Position numbers and translations under genes: made by a program. A model generated the notes under the pieces. That model searched no databases. It was given only the letters and a program-made list of their open reading frames with translations, and had not been told where the DNA came from. A DNA stretch of 64,000 nucleotides, from positions 456,315-520,314 of the forward strand of contig NZ_SIXI01000004.1 of assembly GCF_004310865.1 (NCBI RefSeq), read 5' to 3'. This document shows, in pieces, positions 29,411-38,928 of this stretch. Numbering within the stretch: the stretch's first letter is position 1; each line of letters begins with the position of its first letter. The stretch is from Aquabacterium lacunae. Its GTDB lineage: Bacteria; Pseudomonadota; Gammaproteobacteria; Burkholderiales; Burkholderiaceae_C.

Positions 29411-30010
29411 ATGAGGCAAACCGCTGACTTGGCCGCCCTGCTCGGGCGAGTGGCCCTGGGAGATCGCGTGGCATTCGACACGCTTTATCGCGCATCCAGC
29501 TCGCATCTGCTGGGCGTGATCCTGCGTATCCAACATGACCGAGCCCAGGCCGAAGATGTCCTCCAGGAGGTGTACATCAACGTCTGGCGAGCTGCGCAGA
29601 GCTACAACGCGGCGCTGGCCAATCCCACCACCTGGCTGGTGAGCATTGCCCGCAACCGCGCGATCGACAGCCTGCGGCGGAAGGCGTCCAGTCCGGACAC
29701 CGTCTCCAGCATCGCCCGTGGCTCCGACGATGAGGACGAGCATGACCTGCTGGAACGCATGGCCGACGACAGCCCCGGCCCCCTGGAACAACTGGAAGCG
29801 GCCACCCGGGCCCGATCACTCGAGCGCTGCATGGATCAGCTCTCGGCCGATCAGCGCGGCAGCCTGGCCCTGGCTTACTACCAGGGCCTGTCGCACAGCG
29901 AAGTGGCCGACCAGATGGGGCAGCCCCTGGGCACCGTCAAAAGCTGGGTGCGACGCGGCATGCAGAGCCTCAAGACCTGCCTGGAGAGAGCCGCCGAGGC
30001 TCTGAACTGA
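29411..30010 (+). CDS. ECF-type RNA polymerase sigma factor
   Basis: The protein has 199 residues with the two ECF domains. Region 2 (AFDTLYRASSSHLLGV ... DVLQEVYINVW, about 20-85) ends in NRAIDSLRR. Region 4 (LSADQRGSLALAYYQGLSH ... GTVKSWVRRGMQSLK, about 145-195) is the -35-binding helix-turn-helix. The ATG follows a GAGG site. The next gene, 1 bp away, encodes an RskA-type anti-sigma factor that should hold it inactive at the membrane. The acidic linker SDDEDEHDLLE between domains is notable. The signal sensed is unknown. Confidence 0.92.
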   Translation: MRQTADLAALLGRVALGDRVAFDTLYRASSSHLLGVILRIQHDRAQAEDVLQEVYINVWRAAQSYNAALANPTTWLVSIARNRAIDSLRRKASSPDTVSSIARGSDDEDEHDLLERMADDSPGPLEQLEAATRARSLERCMDQLSADQRGSLALAYYQGLSHSEVADQMGQPLGTVKSWVRRGMQSLKTCLERAAEALN

Positions 30011-30011
30011 C

Positions 30012-30716
30012 ATGGACTACAGCCGCCCCCTTCTGGCCGAACGCCTGGCCGCCGAGTACGTGCTCGGCACCCTGCGCGGCCCGGCTCGCCGCCGTTTCGA
30101 AGCCCTGTTGCCCGCCCATCCTGGCCTGAGGCATCAGGTTCAGCACTGGGAACAGCGTCTGCACGTGCTGGCGGCTGACATCCCCCCGGTCAACCCGCGC
30201 CCGGTGGTGTGGCAGCGCATCCAGCAACGCCTGTTCCCTGCCGCCGCCGAGCCCCTGCGGCCCTGGTGGCAACGCCTGGCGCTGTGGCAAGGCCTGGCCA
30301 CCGTCGCCACGGTGGCCGCCATCAGCCTGGGCGTGCTGCTGCAGCAACCCACCCCCAGCCAGCCGCCCATCGTGGTCGTGCTGCAAAGCACCGACCCGGC
30401 GCTGCAGAAGGCCTCCACAGGCGCTGCAGCGCAGTTTGTGGCCAGCATCAGCGGAGACGGCCAGAGCCTGGTGCTCAAGCCCATCGCAGGCGCCAGCATC
30501 ACGGCCCAGCAGGCGCTGGAGTTGTGGGCCTTGCCCAGCGGTGGCGGCGCACCGCGCTCGTTGGGCCTGGTCTCGGCCCAGGACAGCACCACCGTGCTGC
30601 GCAAGGCCTTGCTGCAAGGCAACGACGGCTTTGCCATCAGCGTGGAGCCCCCAGGCGGTTCGCCCACTGGCGCCCCCACCGGCCCGGTCATTTCCGTGGG
30701 AAAGTTCCGCACCTGA
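30012..30716 (+). CDS. Anti-sigma factor (RskA family)
   Basis: The protein has 234 residues. The N-terminal AERLAAEYVLGTLRGPARRRF (about 9-30) is the sigma-binding anti-sigma domain, lacking a zinc-binding HxxxCxxC motif. One transmembrane helix lies at about 93-112. The C-terminal RskA domain (ALELWALPSGGG ... GFAISVEPPGGSP) is predicted periplasmic. It shares an operon with the ECF sigma gene. Regulated proteolysis or ligand binding outside would release the sigma factor (family knowledge). Confidence 0.9.
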   Translation: MDYSRPLLAERLAAEYVLGTLRGPARRRFEALLPAHPGLRHQVQHWEQRLHVLAADIPPVNPRPVVWQRIQQRLFPAAAEPLRPWWQRLALWQGLATVATVAAISLGVLLQQPTPSQPPIVVVLQSTDPALQKASTGAAAQFVASISGDGQSLVLKPIAGASITAQQALELWALPSGGGAPRSLGLVSAQDSTTVLRKALLQGNDGFAISVEPPGGSPTGAPTGPVISVGKFRT

Positions 30717-30730
30717 CCTGATTTCGCACA

Positions 30731-30755
30731 CGGCGCTGCATCCAAAGCAGCGCCG
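30731..30755 (+). repeat. Hairpin after the anti-sigma gene
   Basis: CGGCGCTGC and GCAGCGCCG are perfect 9-bp arms around ATCCAAA. No T-tract follows, so it may reduce read-through or protect the sigma/anti-sigma mRNA end. Confidence 0.5.
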
Positions 30756-30825
30756 CTTCCGTAACCATCGGCATCGCGGGCCGATTGGGTCCGTGAACTT
30801 CAACCTGATGAACACGGAGCCTTTC

Positions 30826-31374
30826 ATGTCCTTCAAGACCCACGCCGCCCTGAGCCTGATCGCTGTCGCCGCCACCCTCGGCGGTTGCGCCATGTCGCCC
30901 AAGGTCGACAACGCTGCATTGCCCGAGGCCGTTCGCGCGCCTGCCGGCCACAAGCAGAGCGGCTACACCGTCACCAGCGGTGGCGAGATCACCTACGAGT
31001 GCCGCACCAAGAAGGACGCGCCTGACCAGTTCGCCTGGGCTTTCGTGGCGCCCGTGGCCGCGCTGAACGAAGGCGGCAAGGCCGTGGGCAAGTACTACGC
31101 AGGCCCCACCTGGGAATACAACGACGGCTCGAAGTTCACCGGCAAGCAAGTGGCCGTGGCCCCGGGTGAAGCGGGTGCCATTCCGCTGCAACTGGTCAAG
31201 GCCGACCCGTCATCGGGCAATGGCGCCCTCAGCAACGTGACCTACGTGCAGCGCCTGAACACCAAGGGTGGCGTGGCCCCCGCACTGCCCTGCGGCGCCG
31301 CCCAGGCGGGCCAGAAGCAGGTCGTGAAGTACCAGGCCGACTACGTGTTCTACAAGGCCAGCAGCGGCTACTGA
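30826..31374 (+). CDS. DUF3455 lipoprotein
   Basis: The protein has 182 residues. The signal peptide ends in the lipobox LGGC (Cys about 21), so it is predicted to be lipid-anchored. The body matches DUF3455: GYTVTSGGEITYECR, then GPTWEYNDGSKFTGK and a C-terminal KYQADYVFYKA. The ATG at 30826 is preceded by a GGAG site, and an upstream in-frame ATG (30808) is not. It lies 109 bp after the anti-sigma gene and could be a target of that sigma factor: GTAACC (30761) and CGATTG (30782) hint at an ECF promoter, but this is weak. Function unknown. Confidence 0.8.
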   Translation: MSFKTHAALSLIAVAATLGGCAMSPKVDNAALPEAVRAPAGHKQSGYTVTSGGEITYECRTKKDAPDQFAWAFVAPVAALNEGGKAVGKYYAGPTWEYNDGSKFTGKQVAVAPGEAGAIPLQLVKADPSSGNGALSNVTYVQRLNTKGGVAPALPCGAAQAGQKQVVKYQADYVFYKASSGY

Positions 31375-31414
31375 TGCACCGGGGCGCATGACAGCGCCCC
31401 CATCAGCTGCCCAT

Positions 31415-31450
31415 GAAAAAAGCCCGCCAGGCCTGAGCCTGCGGGCTTTT
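31415..31450. terminator. Terminator between DUF3455 gene and the CHCC zinc-finger gene
   Basis: AAGCCCGC and GCGGGCTT form the stem with an inner GGC/GCC pair, flanked by A6 on the left and TTTT on the right, so it can act in both directions. Confidence 0.85.
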
Positions 31451-31490
31451 GTTCTTCCGGCCGCCGCACAGGCAGCCCGGCACCGCGCCA

Positions 31491-31697
31491 TCAATGATGG
31501 TGAAGGTGCTCGCCGTCTTTCAGCTTGTACACCGTGCCACAGTAGGGGCACTTGCCTTCACCCGACTTCGACAGGTTGATGAACACGCGCGGGTGGTTGC
31601 TCCACAGCGGCATCTTGGGGTTCGGGCAGAACACCACGCCTTCGCCTTGCACGTCGGCAGCGGTCACTTCCACGGGTTGGGTGCTGGTGTTGCTCAT
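31491..31697 (-). CDS. CHCC-type zinc-finger protein
   Basis: The protein has 68 residues. The segment FCPNPKMPLWSNHPRVF followed by KCPYCG gives the Cys, His, Cys, Cys order of zf-CHCC, the fold shared with the NDUFS6 subunit of complex I. A GGAG site precedes the ATG. It starts 5 bp after ilvE and is probably cotranscribed with it. Its function in bacteria is not established. Confidence 0.85.
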   Translation of the reverse strand: MSNTSTQPVEVTAADVQGEGVVFCPNPKMPLWSNHPRVFINLSKSGEGKCPYCGTVYKLKDGEHLHHH

Positions 31698-31702
31698 GGG
31701 GA

Positions 31703-32629
31703 TCACTCCACCTGGGTCAGCCAATGGGCGTACTTGGGATTGCGACCGTTCACGATGTCAAAGAAGGCCGACTGGATCTTCTCGGTGATCGGGCCACGCG
31801 AGCCAATGCCGATCTGGATGCGGTCGAGTTCGCGGATCGGGGTCACTTCGGCGGCGGTGCCGGTGAAGAAGGCCTCGTCGGCGATGTAGACCTCGTCGCG
31901 GGTGATGCGCTTTTCCTTGATCTCCAGGCCCAGGTCCTTGGCGATCGCGAAAATGGTGTTGCGGGTGATGCCGTTCAGAGCACCGGCCGACAGGTCCGGC
32001 GTGTAGATCATGCCGTTCTTGATGATGAACAGGTTCTCACCCGCACCTTCCGACACGAAACCGGCGCTGTCCAGCAGCATGGCTTCGTCGTAGCCATCGT
32101 CCGTGGCTTCCATGTTGGCCAGGATCGAGTTGGTGTAGTTGCTCACCGCCTTGGCCTGCGTCATCGTGATGTTCACGTGGTGACGGGTGTAGCTCGAGGT
32201 CTTGACGCGGATGCCGCGCTTCATGCCCTCTTCGCCCAGGTAGGCGCCCCAGGTCCAGGCGGCCACCATCAGGTGCACCTTGGCACCCTTGGGGCTCACG
32301 CCCAGCTTTTCAGAACCCAGCCACACCAGGGGGCGGATGTAGCCGCTTTCCAGGTTGTTGGCCTTGACCACCTCGATCTGGGCCTGCTCGATCTGCTCGA
32401 TGGTGAACGGCATCGGCATGCGCAGGATCTTGGCGCTGTTGAACAGACGCTCGGTGTGCTCGCGCAGGCGGAAAATGGCCGGGCCCTTGGCGGTGTTGTA
32501 GGCGCGCACGCCCTCGAAGGCGCCGCAACCATAGTGCAGCGTGTGGGTCAGCACGTGGACCTTGGCGTCACGCCACTCCACCAGTTGGCCGTCCATCCAG
32601 ATCTTGCCGTCGCGATCGTCCATCGACAT
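31703..32629 (-). CDS. ilvE: Branched-chain amino acid aminotransferase
   Basis: This PLP-dependent enzyme carries out the last step of Leu, Ile and Val synthesis and the first of their breakdown. The protein has 308 residues of fold type IV. The N-terminal substrate region HTLHYGCGAFEGVRAY, the PLP lysine in TMTQAKAVSNY (about 160) and EGAGENLFI are typical. AAGGA precedes the ATG at 32629. On the minus strand a -10-like TACAAT lies at 32714-32709, about 80 bp upstream. Confidence 0.96.
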   Translation of the reverse strand: MSMDDRDGKIWMDGQLVEWRDAKVHVLTHTLHYGCGAFEGVRAYNTAKGPAIFRLREHTERLFNSAKILRMPMPFTIEQIEQAQIEVVKANNLESGYIRPLVWLGSEKLGVSPKGAKVHLMVAAWTWGAYLGEEGMKRGIRVKTSSYTRHHVNITMTQAKAVSNYTNSILANMEATDDGYDEAMLLDSAGFVSEGAGENLFIIKNGMIYTPDLSAGALNGITRNTIFAIAKDLGLEIKEKRITRDEVYIADEAFFTGTAAEVTPIRELDRIQIGIGSRGPITEKIQSAFFDIVNGRNPKYAHWLTQVE

Positions 32630-32866
32630 GGGGAATCCTTTCGGGTGACACCTCGCGCCGCAGGTTCACGCGGGCCGGTGCACGTTGCTCACTTGTACGA
32701 AACCGATGATTGTACCGTCAGCACACCCCACGACCACACCCCGCCCCAGAGGGAGCCACCGTGGCGCCGCCCTGCCGCCACAGGCAAGCCACCGGCGCGG
32801 CGAAGATCGGCTTTGCATGGTTGGCGCAAGCCCCCCCAGCCCTGGCCACGACCAGCAGGACCAACA

Positions 32867-32890
32867 AAAAAGCCACTCGATGAGTGGCTT
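32867..32890 (-). terminator. Terminator after tRNA-fMet
   Basis: On the minus strand AGCCACTC-ATC-GAGTGGCT is followed by six T (plus-strand A6 at 32866-32871). Confidence 0.85.
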
Positions 32891-32921
32891 GGATGTTCGC
32901 AGCAAGTGCTGCGAATTGCTT

Positions 32922-32998
<77 letters not shown>

Positions 32999-33098
32999 AT
33001 GGAAGACTTAGATTATGGCACGAAAATGACTGCCGGGGCAAGTATTGATGGCACGCGCGCTCAAAAAGATCAGAGCAGCGGTCAGCCACTCGCACAAG

Positions 33099-33130
33099 AA
33101 AAAACCCACCAAGGCAAAGCCTGGTGGGTT
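33099..33130 (-). terminator. Terminator of the alpha operon after rplQ
   Basis: On the minus strand AACCCACCA pairs with TGGTGGGTT, followed by a T-run (plus-strand A-run 33098-33104). It ends the ribosomal protein cluster. Confidence 0.85.
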
Positions 33131-33177
33131 TCGAGGACCGGAATCAGCAAGGAGCCCCCGTCGAGGCCCCTGCCGGA

Positions 33178-33567
33178 TCACTCGGCAGCAGCAGGTGCAG
33201 CGGCTTCTTCGGTGCGCTCGACCAGCTCCATGTAGGCCATGGGGGCGTTGTCGCCCACGCGGAAGCCCATCTTCAGGATGCGGGTGTAGCCACCAGGACG
33301 CTTAGCGAAGCGGGGGCCCAGCACATTGAACAGCTTCAGGACGTTGTCGCGATCGCGCAGGCGGTTGAAGGCCAGACGCTTGTTGGCAACGGTGTCTTCC
33401 TTGGCCAGGGTGATCAGCGGCTCGACGATGCGGCGCAGTTCCTTGGCCTTGGGGACGGTGGTCTTGATGGCTTCGTGCTCGATCAGCGAGTTGGCCATGT
33501 TGCGGAACATGGCAGCGCGGTGAGACGAAGTGCGGTTCAGCTTGCGAAGGCCGTTTCCGTGACGCAT
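33178..33567 (-). CDS. rplQ: 50S ribosomal protein L17
   Basis: The protein has 129 residues. It starts [17 protein letters not shown], the conserved bL17 N-terminus, and has a short Ala/Glu-rich tail. L17 binds 23S rRNA near the exit tunnel. It is the last gene of the alpha operon, 153 bp after rpoA. Confidence 0.98.
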   Translation of the reverse strand: MRHGNGLRKLNRTSSHRAAMFRNMANSLIEHEAIKTTVPKAKELRRIVEPLITLAKEDTVANKRLAFNRLRDRDNVLKLFNVLGPRFAKRPGGYTRILKMGFRVGDNAPMAYMELVERTEEAAAPAAAE

Positions 33568-33720
33568 GGTGCTTTCCTTTCTTTATTCACCGACAGCCGG
33601 ATGAAGGTACTGCCGGGTGCACCGGGTGGGCTCATGCCCACCCTCGGGTTATGACCCTTTCGTGCCGAAGCACTCAGGGCCGGATCTTTCAGCGAGGTCG
33701 AAACCTGCGCGATCAGGCGA

Positions 33721-34707
33721 TCAGCGCTTGTCCAGACCTTGGGGCGGCCAGGCTTCCAGGCGCGAGCCCAGGGCCAGACCACGGGAAGCCAGCACTTCCT
33801 TGATTTCGTTGAGCGACTTGCGACCCAGGTTCGGGGTCTTGAGCAGCTCGGTCTCGGTGCGCTGGATGAGGTCGCCGATGTAATAGATGTTCTCTGCCTT
33901 GAGGCAGTTGGCCGAACGGACGGTGAGCTCGAGCTCGTCGACCGGGCGCAGCAGGATGGGGTCGAATGTGGCCGCCGAAGCCTTGGGGGCGTCGAACATG
34001 CCGCCGATCGGGTCACCTTCCAGCTGCGCGAACACAGCCAGCTGCTCGACCAGGATCTTGGCCGATGCGCGGATCGCTTCCTCGGGCGAGATGGCGCCGT
34101 TGGTTTCGATTTCCATGACCAGCTTGTCCAGGTCGGTGCGTTGTTCCACACGGGCGCTTTCGACCGTGTAGCTCACGCGCTTGACCGGCGAGAACGAAGC
34201 GTCCAGCACGATGCGGCCGATGGCCTTGGTCTCTTCGCCGTAACGACGCAGGTTGCCCGGCACATAGCCGCGGCCCTTTTCGACCTTGATCTGCATGTCC
34301 AGCTTGCCGCCTTGCGACAGGTGGCAAATGACATGGCCAGGGTTCACGATCTCGACGTCATGAGGCGTCTGGATGTCGGCGGCGGTGACGGGGCCTTCGC
34401 CGTCCTTGCGCAGCACCAGGGTGACTTCGTCGCGGTTGTGCAGACGGAAGACCACGCCCTTGAGGTTCAGCATGATGTGCACGACGTCTTCCTGGACACC
34501 GTCCAGCGTCGAGTACTCGTGCAGAACACCAGCGATGGTGACTTCGGTCGGAGCAAAACCCACCATCGACGACAGCAGCACGCGGCGCAGCGCGTTACCG
34601 AGCGTGTGGCCGTAGCCGCGCTCGAACGGCTCCAGCGTGACGCGTGCACGGTGGCCGCCGAGCGGCTCCACCTGGATGGCTTTGGGTTTCAGCAACGTGG
34701 TTTGCAT
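33721..34707 (-). CDS. rpoA: RNA polymerase alpha subunit
   Basis: The protein has 328 residues. The N-terminal dimerisation domain (about 1-230, with [19 protein letters not shown]) is followed by a linker and the C-terminal domain (about 245-320, [36 protein letters not shown]) that contacts UP elements and activators. Length and both domains are normal. The 142 bp between rpsD and rpoA hold a small hairpin (ACCGGC-TTGA-GCCGGT, 34762-34777). Confidence 0.98.
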   Translation of the reverse strand: MQTTLLKPKAIQVEPLGGHRARVTLEPFERGYGHTLGNALRRVLLSSMVGFAPTEVTIAGVLHEYSTLDGVQEDVVHIMLNLKGVVFRLHNRDEVTLVLRKDGEGPVTAADIQTPHDVEIVNPGHVICHLSQGGKLDMQIKVEKGRGYVPGNLRRYGEETKAIGRIVLDASFSPVKRVSYTVESARVEQRTDLDKLVMEIETNGAISPEEAIRASAKILVEQLAVFAQLEGDPIGGMFDAPKASAATFDPILLRPVDELELTVRSANCLKAENIYYIGDLIQRTETELLKTPNLGRKSLNEIKEVLASRGLALGSRLEAWPPQGLDKR

Positions 34708-34849
34708 GAGGCCTTCCTGTCAATACCCTCGGCTCGTTACACCGATAAGGCTGATGGACCAACCGGCTTGAGCCGGTACTCTTTTGAAAAACGGCAACAG
34801 GGCCCGAGATGCCGACGCTTCGTCAGCCACCTCCAGGCCCTGAGAAAGA

Positions 34850-35473
34850 TCAGCGCGAATACAGTTCGACGATCAGCGATTCGTTGATGTCGGAACCGAA
34901 CTCGTCGCGGTCAGGCGACTTCTTGAACACGCCTTCCAGCTTGGCGCCGTCCACTTGCACCCAGCCGGGCAGACCGATGGACTCGGCCAGCTTGAAAGCT
35001 TCTTGCACGCGAACTTGCTTCTTGGCCTTTTCACGCACGGCCACCACGTCACCCGACTTGACCAGGTACGACGGGATGTTGACCACTTGACCGTTCACGG
35101 TCACGCCCTTGTGGCCCACCAGCTGGCGAGCTTCAGCGCGGGTCGAGCCGAAGCCCATGCGGTACACGACGTTGTCCAGACGGCTTTCCAGCAGCGTCAG
35201 CAGGTTCACGCCGGTCGAGCCCTTGCGGCGCTCGGCTTCAGCGAAGTAGCGGCGGAATTGCTTCTCCAGCACGCCGTACATGCGCTTGACCTTTTGCTTT
35301 TCGCGCAGTTGCAGACCGAAGTCAGAGGTGCGCGAGCCGGAAGTGCGGCCGTGTTGACCGGGCTTCGAATCGAACTTGGCCTTGTCGCTGATGGGGCGAC
35401 GGGCGCTCTTCAGGAAAAGGTCGGTGCCTTCACGGCGGGCCAATTTGGCCTTGGGACCGAGATAACGTGCCAC
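34850..35473 (-). CDS. rpsD: 30S ribosomal protein S4
   Basis: The protein has 207 residues from a GTG start ([14 protein letters not shown]); GAGGA lies upstream. The S4 domain ([13 protein letters not shown], about 95-155) binds 16S rRNA, and S4 nucleates assembly of the small-subunit body. In many bacteria S4 represses the alpha operon. It follows a 335-bp gap that contains its own promoter. A longer reading from 35503 adds residues foreign to S4. Confidence 0.97.
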   Translation of the reverse strand: MARYLGPKAKLARREGTDLFLKSARRPISDKAKFDSKPGQHGRTSGSRTSDFGLQLREKQKVKRMYGVLEKQFRRYFAEAERRKGSTGVNLLTLLESRLDNVVYRMGFGSTRAEARQLVGHKGVTVNGQVVNIPSYLVKSGDVVAVREKAKKQVRVQEAFKLAESIGLPGWVQVDGAKLEGVFKKSPDRDEFGSDINESLIVELYSR

Positions 35474-35640
35474 GTGGGTGTCCTCGAAAAAATCTGACGT
35501 CAAGGGCAGCCTGCGCTGCGCTGCTCGACGCGAGTCTGGGCCGTCTTGTGAAGCCCTAGACGGTGGTCTTGGAAGTGCACAAGCGACGCAGCCACTGATT
35601 TGTCCAGCGGCAGGCAGTGCTTTGTGCGGGATAACCTGTG

Positions 35641-35669
35641 ATTATAACCACAGGAATTGACAAGCACAA
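35641..35669 (-). promoter_or_regulatory. Internal promoter upstream of rpsD
   Basis: On the minus strand TTGTGC (35669-35664), 17 bp, perfect TATAAT (35646-35641). The -10 sits between exact inverted arms CCTGTG and CACAGG (35635-35640, 35649-35654), which could be an operator. It would give rpsD-rpoA-rplQ a separate transcript with a leader of about 160 nt. Confidence 0.6.
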
Positions 35670-35698
35670 AAACCCGACGAGAACACAAGGTTCTTGTC
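35668..35698 (-). terminator. Terminator-like hairpin between rpsK and rpsD
   Basis: On the minus strand GACAAGAAC-CTTGT-GTTCTCGTC (one A-C mismatch) is followed by GGG and TTTTT. It lies just upstream of the internal promoter and may partly end the rplN-rpsK transcript. The rest of the 335-bp gap shows no gene. Confidence 0.55.
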
Positions 35699-35808
35699 AA
35701 GTCTTCGGGCAGACAATATGTCGGGCTTCACTTAGAGGCCTTCGCAGGACGCACACCCTGCGCGGGCCACCGAGAGAATCCACAGACGGGCGCGAGGCCC
35801 GCCAGACA

Positions 35809-36213
35809 TCAGATGCGGCGACGCTTCTGAGGACGGCAGCCGTTGTGAGGAACGGGCGTGACGTCAGAAATCGAGTTGATGCGGATGCCCAGCGAAGCCA
35901 GGGCGCGCACCGACGACTCGCGACCAGGACCGGGGCCCTTGATCTCGACGTCCAGGTTCTTGATGCCTTGTTCTTGCGCGGCGCGACCGGCCACTTCAGC
36001 AGCCACCTGGGCAGCGAACGGGGTCGACTTGCGCGAGCCCTTGAAGCCCTGACCACCCGACGAAGCCCACGACAGGGCGTTGCCTTGACGGTCGGTGATG
36101 GTGATGATCGTGTTGTTGAACGAGGCGTGCACGTGGGCAATGCCGTCTGCAATGTTCTTGCGGACCTTCTTGCTCACGCGGCGAGCCGCGTTGTTGGCAG
36201 GTGCTTTGGCCAT
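35809..36213 (-). CDS. rpsK: 30S ribosomal protein S11
   Basis: The protein has 134 residues. The uS11 core [20 protein letters not shown] and the C-terminal [15 protein letters not shown] are fully conserved. S11 forms part of the platform near the mRNA exit. It follows rpsM by 70 bp. Confidence 0.98.
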   Translation of the reverse strand: MAKAPANNAARRVSKKVRKNIADGIAHVHASFNNTIITITDRQGNALSWASSGGQGFKGSRKSTPFAAQVAAEVAGRAAQEQGIKNLDVEIKGPGPGRESSVRALASLGIRINSISDVTPVPHNGCRPQKRRRI

Positions 36214-36283
36214 AAAAATTACTCTCTCGACGGGCCCCCATCAATCAGGGAGGGGGCTGTATCTTACAGGAAGCCGAAGAAGA

Positions 36284-36646
36284 TCACTTCTTGCCGGCGA
36301 TCGCCTTGCGCGGGCCCTTGCGGGTGCGGGCGTTCGTGCGGGTGCGCTGGCCACGGCAGGGCAGGCCACGGCGATGACGGAAACCGCGGTAGCAGCCGAT
36401 GTCCATCAGACGCTTGATGTTCATGGACAGTTCGCGACGCAGGTCACCTTCGATGGTGAGCTTGCCCACTTCGTCCCGGAGCTTCTCCAGGTCGGCGTCG
36501 GTCAGTTCCTTGATCTTCTTGTTGAAAGGGATGCCAGCCGCATTGCAGATCTGCTGGGCAGTGGTGCGACCAATGCCATAGATGTGCGTCAAGCCAATTT
36601 CAGTGTGCTTGTGCGGAGGGATGTTGATGCCAGCAATACGTGCCAT
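36284..36646 (-). CDS. rpsM: 30S ribosomal protein S13
   Basis: The protein has 120 residues starting [20 protein letters not shown] and ending in the basic [13 protein letters not shown] tail that reaches the P-site t[13 protein letters not shown] is the conserved uS13 signature. The gene lies 42 bp after rpmJ. Confidence 0.98.
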   Translation of the reverse strand: MARIAGINIPPHKHTEIGLTHIYGIGRTTAQQICNAAGIPFNKKIKELTDADLEKLRDEVGKLTIEGDLRRELSMNIKRLMDIGCYRGFRHRRGLPCRGQRTRTNARTRKGPRKAIAGKK

Positions 36647-36688
36647 AGCTGTCCTCTGATACCGTGATGTGTCGCCGCGTGCCGGGCA

Positions 36689-36802
36689 TCAGCCCTGGCG
36701 CTGCTTGTGGCGGGGGTCGGTGCAGATCACACGCACCACGCCCTTGCGACGGATGATTTTGCAATTGCGGCACATCTTCTTGACGGATGCCGAAACTTTC
36801 AT
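36689..36802 (-). CDS. rpmJ: 50S ribosomal protein L36
   Basis: The protein has 37 residues: [15 protein letters not shown] then a basic stretch, [11 protein letters not shown] and stop. The zinc ligands C11, C14, C27 and H32 are all present, so it is the zinc-binding (C+) form. A GGAG site precedes the ATG. It sits in the standard place between secY and rpsM. Confidence 0.97.
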   Translation of the reverse strand: MKVSASVKKMCRNCKIIRRKGVVRVICTDPRHKQRQG

Positions 36803-36872
36803 GGTCTTCTCCTGAACCGCCGATTGCTCGGCAGAATTCACATAGCGTTACCGGGTCGGGTCTGCTGTTCGC

Positions 36873-36932
36873 TCACGTCGCCCGGAACACGATGCGAGCA
36901 CGGGTCAATTCTTTCGCGCCTGGAGTCAGCTC
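36873..36932 (-). pseudogene. infA: Probable remnant of infA (C-terminus of IF-1)
   Basis: In the frame after the secY stop, the minus strand codes for [19 protein letters not shown] then TGA. The end resembles the IF-1 C-terminus, which in E. coli is ELTPYDLSKGRIVFRSR. The place, between secY and rpmJ, is where infA lies in many bacteria. No start codon or N-terminal part remains; the first bases overlap the end of secY. A small hairpin GCCGA-TTGC-TCGGC (36819-36832) lies between it and rpmJ. Confidence 0.5.
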
Positions 36933-38233
36933 TTGAAGTTGGCCTTCTTGAGCAGCGACTCGTACTGCTGGGACATCACGTAGGACTGGACCTGGGCCCA
37001 GAAGTCCATCGTGACGACCACGATGATCAGCAGCGACGTACCACCGAAGTAGAACGGAACGTTGTACTTCAACACCAGGAACTCGGGCAGCAGGCACACC
37101 AGGGTGATGTAAGCCGCGCCAGCCAGAGTCAGACGCGCGAGGATCTTGTCGATGTACTTGGCGGTGTTGTCACCCGGGCGAATGCCAGGAATGAACGCAC
37201 CACTCTTCTTCAGGTTGTCTGCGGTCTCACGGCTGTTGAACACCAGGGCCGTGTAGAAGAAGCAGAAGAACACGATGGCAGCAGCGTACAGCAGCACGTA
37301 GATCGGTTGACCCGGCGACAGGGCCGAGGCCAGATCCTTGAGCCACCGCATGCTCTCGCCCGTGGCGAACCAGCCCACGGCCGTGGTCGGCAGCAGGATG
37401 ATCGAAGAGGCGAAGATCGGGGGAATCACGCCGGCCATGTTGACCTTCAGGGGCAGGTGCGACGACTGGCCACCATAGACCTTGTTGCCGACCTGACGCT
37501 TGGCGTAATTGACCAGGATCTTGCGTTGGCCCCGCTCGACGAACACCACGCCGTAGGTCACGGCCACCACCACTGCGATGATGAACAGCGCAGCAGGGAT
37601 GCTCATGGCACCGGTGCGAATCAGCTCGAACAGACCACCGATCGCGCTGGGCAAGCCAGCGGCAATGCCTGCAAAGATCAGGATCGAGATGCCGTTGCCC
37701 AGGCCACGCTCGGTGATCTGCTCACCCAGCCACATCAGGAACATCGTGCCAGCGGTCAGCGACACCACGGTGGTCAGCTGGAAGCCGAACCCGGGGTTGA
37801 TGACCAGGCCAGGTGTGCCCTGCAGTGCCACTGCGATGCCGAAGGACTGGAACAGGGCCAGACCCACGGTGCCGAAACGCGTGTACTGCGTGATCTTGCG
37901 ACGGCCAGCCTCGCCTTCCTTCTTCAGCGCCTCGAGGTGAGGCACCACGTAGCCCATCATCTGCATGATGATGGACGCCGAGATGTAGGGCATGATGCCC
38001 AGCGCGAAGACGGTGAAGCGCGACAGCGCACCGCCCGAGAACATGTTGAACAGGCTCAGGATGCCGCCCGACTGGCCCTTGAACAGCTGTTGAAGCTGTG
38101 CGGGGTCGATGCCAGGAACGGGGATGTGGGCCCCGATGCGGTAGACGACCAGCGCCAGCAGCAGAAAGATCAGACGACGTTGCAGGTCGCCAAACTTGCC
38201 GCTCTGTGCCAGTTGAGTGGGAGACGTTGCCAT
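36926..38233 (-). CDS. secY: Preprotein translocase subunit SecY
   Basis: The protein has 435 residues with ten hydrophobic segments. It forms the inner-membrane protein-conducting channel with SecE and SecG. Conserved parts include the early IPVPGIDP periplasmic loop, the plug-region [18 protein letters not shown] and the cytoplasmic [16 protein letters not shown] loop (about 245) that meets SecA and the ribosome. It is encoded 35 bp after rplO. Confidence 0.98.
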   Translation of the reverse strand: MATSPTQLAQSGKFGDLQRRLIFLLLALVVYRIGAHIPVPGIDPAQLQQLFKGQSGGILSLFNMFSGGALSRFTVFALGIMPYISASIIMQMMGYVVPHLEALKKEGEAGRRKITQYTRFGTVGLALFQSFGIAVALQGTPGLVINPGFGFQLTTVVSLTAGTMFLMWLGEQITERGLGNGISILIFAGIAAGLPSAIGGLFELIRTGAMSIPAALFIIAVVVAVTYGVVFVERGQRKILVNYAKRQVGNKVYGGQSSHLPLKVNMAGVIPPIFASSIILLPTTAVGWFATGESMRWLKDLASALSPGQPIYVLLYAAAIVFFCFFYTALVFNSRETADNLKKSGAFIPGIRPGDNTAKYIDKILARLTLAGAAYITLVCLLPEFLVLKYNVPFYFGGTSLLIIVVVTMDFWAQVQSYVMSQQYESLLKKANFKS

Positions 38234-38268
38234 GAGTCCTGTTCGCGCTCGTGTTCGCAGCCTGAGGC

Positions 38269-38703
38269 TTATTCAGCCAGAGAACCGCCAGCAGCTTCGA
38301 TCGCAGCCTTGGCGCCAGCGGTGGCACCAACGCCCTTGAGGGTGACCTTGGACGTCAGTTCGCCCGACTTGATCACCTTCACGACCTTGGCCAGTTGAGG
38401 CACCAGGCCAGCCTGCTTCAGGACGATCAGGTCCACTTCGGCAGCGCCCAGCGCCTGCAGTTCGCCCAGGGTGACCTCGGCGTTGTACTTCAGGGTCATC
38501 GACTTGAAACCGCGCTTGGGCAGACGGCGTTGCAGAGGCATTTGACCGCCTTCGAAGCCGACCTTGTGGTAGCCGCCCGAACGCGACTTCTGACCCTTGT
38601 GACCGCGACCAGCGGTCTTGCCCAGGCCCGAGCCAATGCCACGGCCGACGCGGCGCTTGGCGTGCTTCGAACCCGATGCGGGCTTGATGGAATTGAGTTG
38701 CAT
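38269..38703 (-). CDS. rplO: 50S ribosomal protein L15
   Basis: The protein has 144 residues: [20 protein letters not shown], a Gly-rich basic arm ([13 protein letters not shown]) and a globular C-terminal half. This is the usual uL15 layout. It is needed late in 50S assembly. Confidence 0.98.
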   Translation of the reverse strand: MQLNSIKPASGSKHAKRRVGRGIGSGLGKTAGRGHKGQKSRSGGYHKVGFEGGQMPLQRRLPKRGFKSMTLKYNAEVTLGELQALGAAEVDLIVLKQAGLVPQLAKVVKVIKSGELTSKVTLKGVGATAGAKAAIEAAGGSLAE

Positions 38704-38728
38704 GGTATTCCCCAGAGTCGGAAGTGGT

Positions 38729-38911
38729 TTACACCACCTCGACCATGTAGCGAACCTTGTTGATCATGCCGCGCACTGCGGGCGTGTCTTCGAGGGTCGA
38801 GGTGCTGTGCATGCGACGCAGGCCCAGACCACGCACGGTGGCGCGGTGGTCGGCACGGGTGCCGATGGGGCTGCGAACCAGCTTAACGGTGAGAGTCTTC
38901 TTCTCGCTCAT
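38729..38911 (-). CDS. rpmD: 50S ribosomal protein L30
   Basis: The protein has 60 residues, the normal short bacterial uL30: [14 protein letters not shown], then [16 protein letters not shown] and [16 protein letters not shown]. It lies 17 bp after rpsE. Confidence 0.98.
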   Translation of the reverse strand: MSEKKTLTVKLVRSPIGTRADHRATVRGLGLRRMHSTSTLEDTPAVRGMINKVRYMVEVV

Positions 38912-38928
38912 GTTCAGTACTCCCCGGC

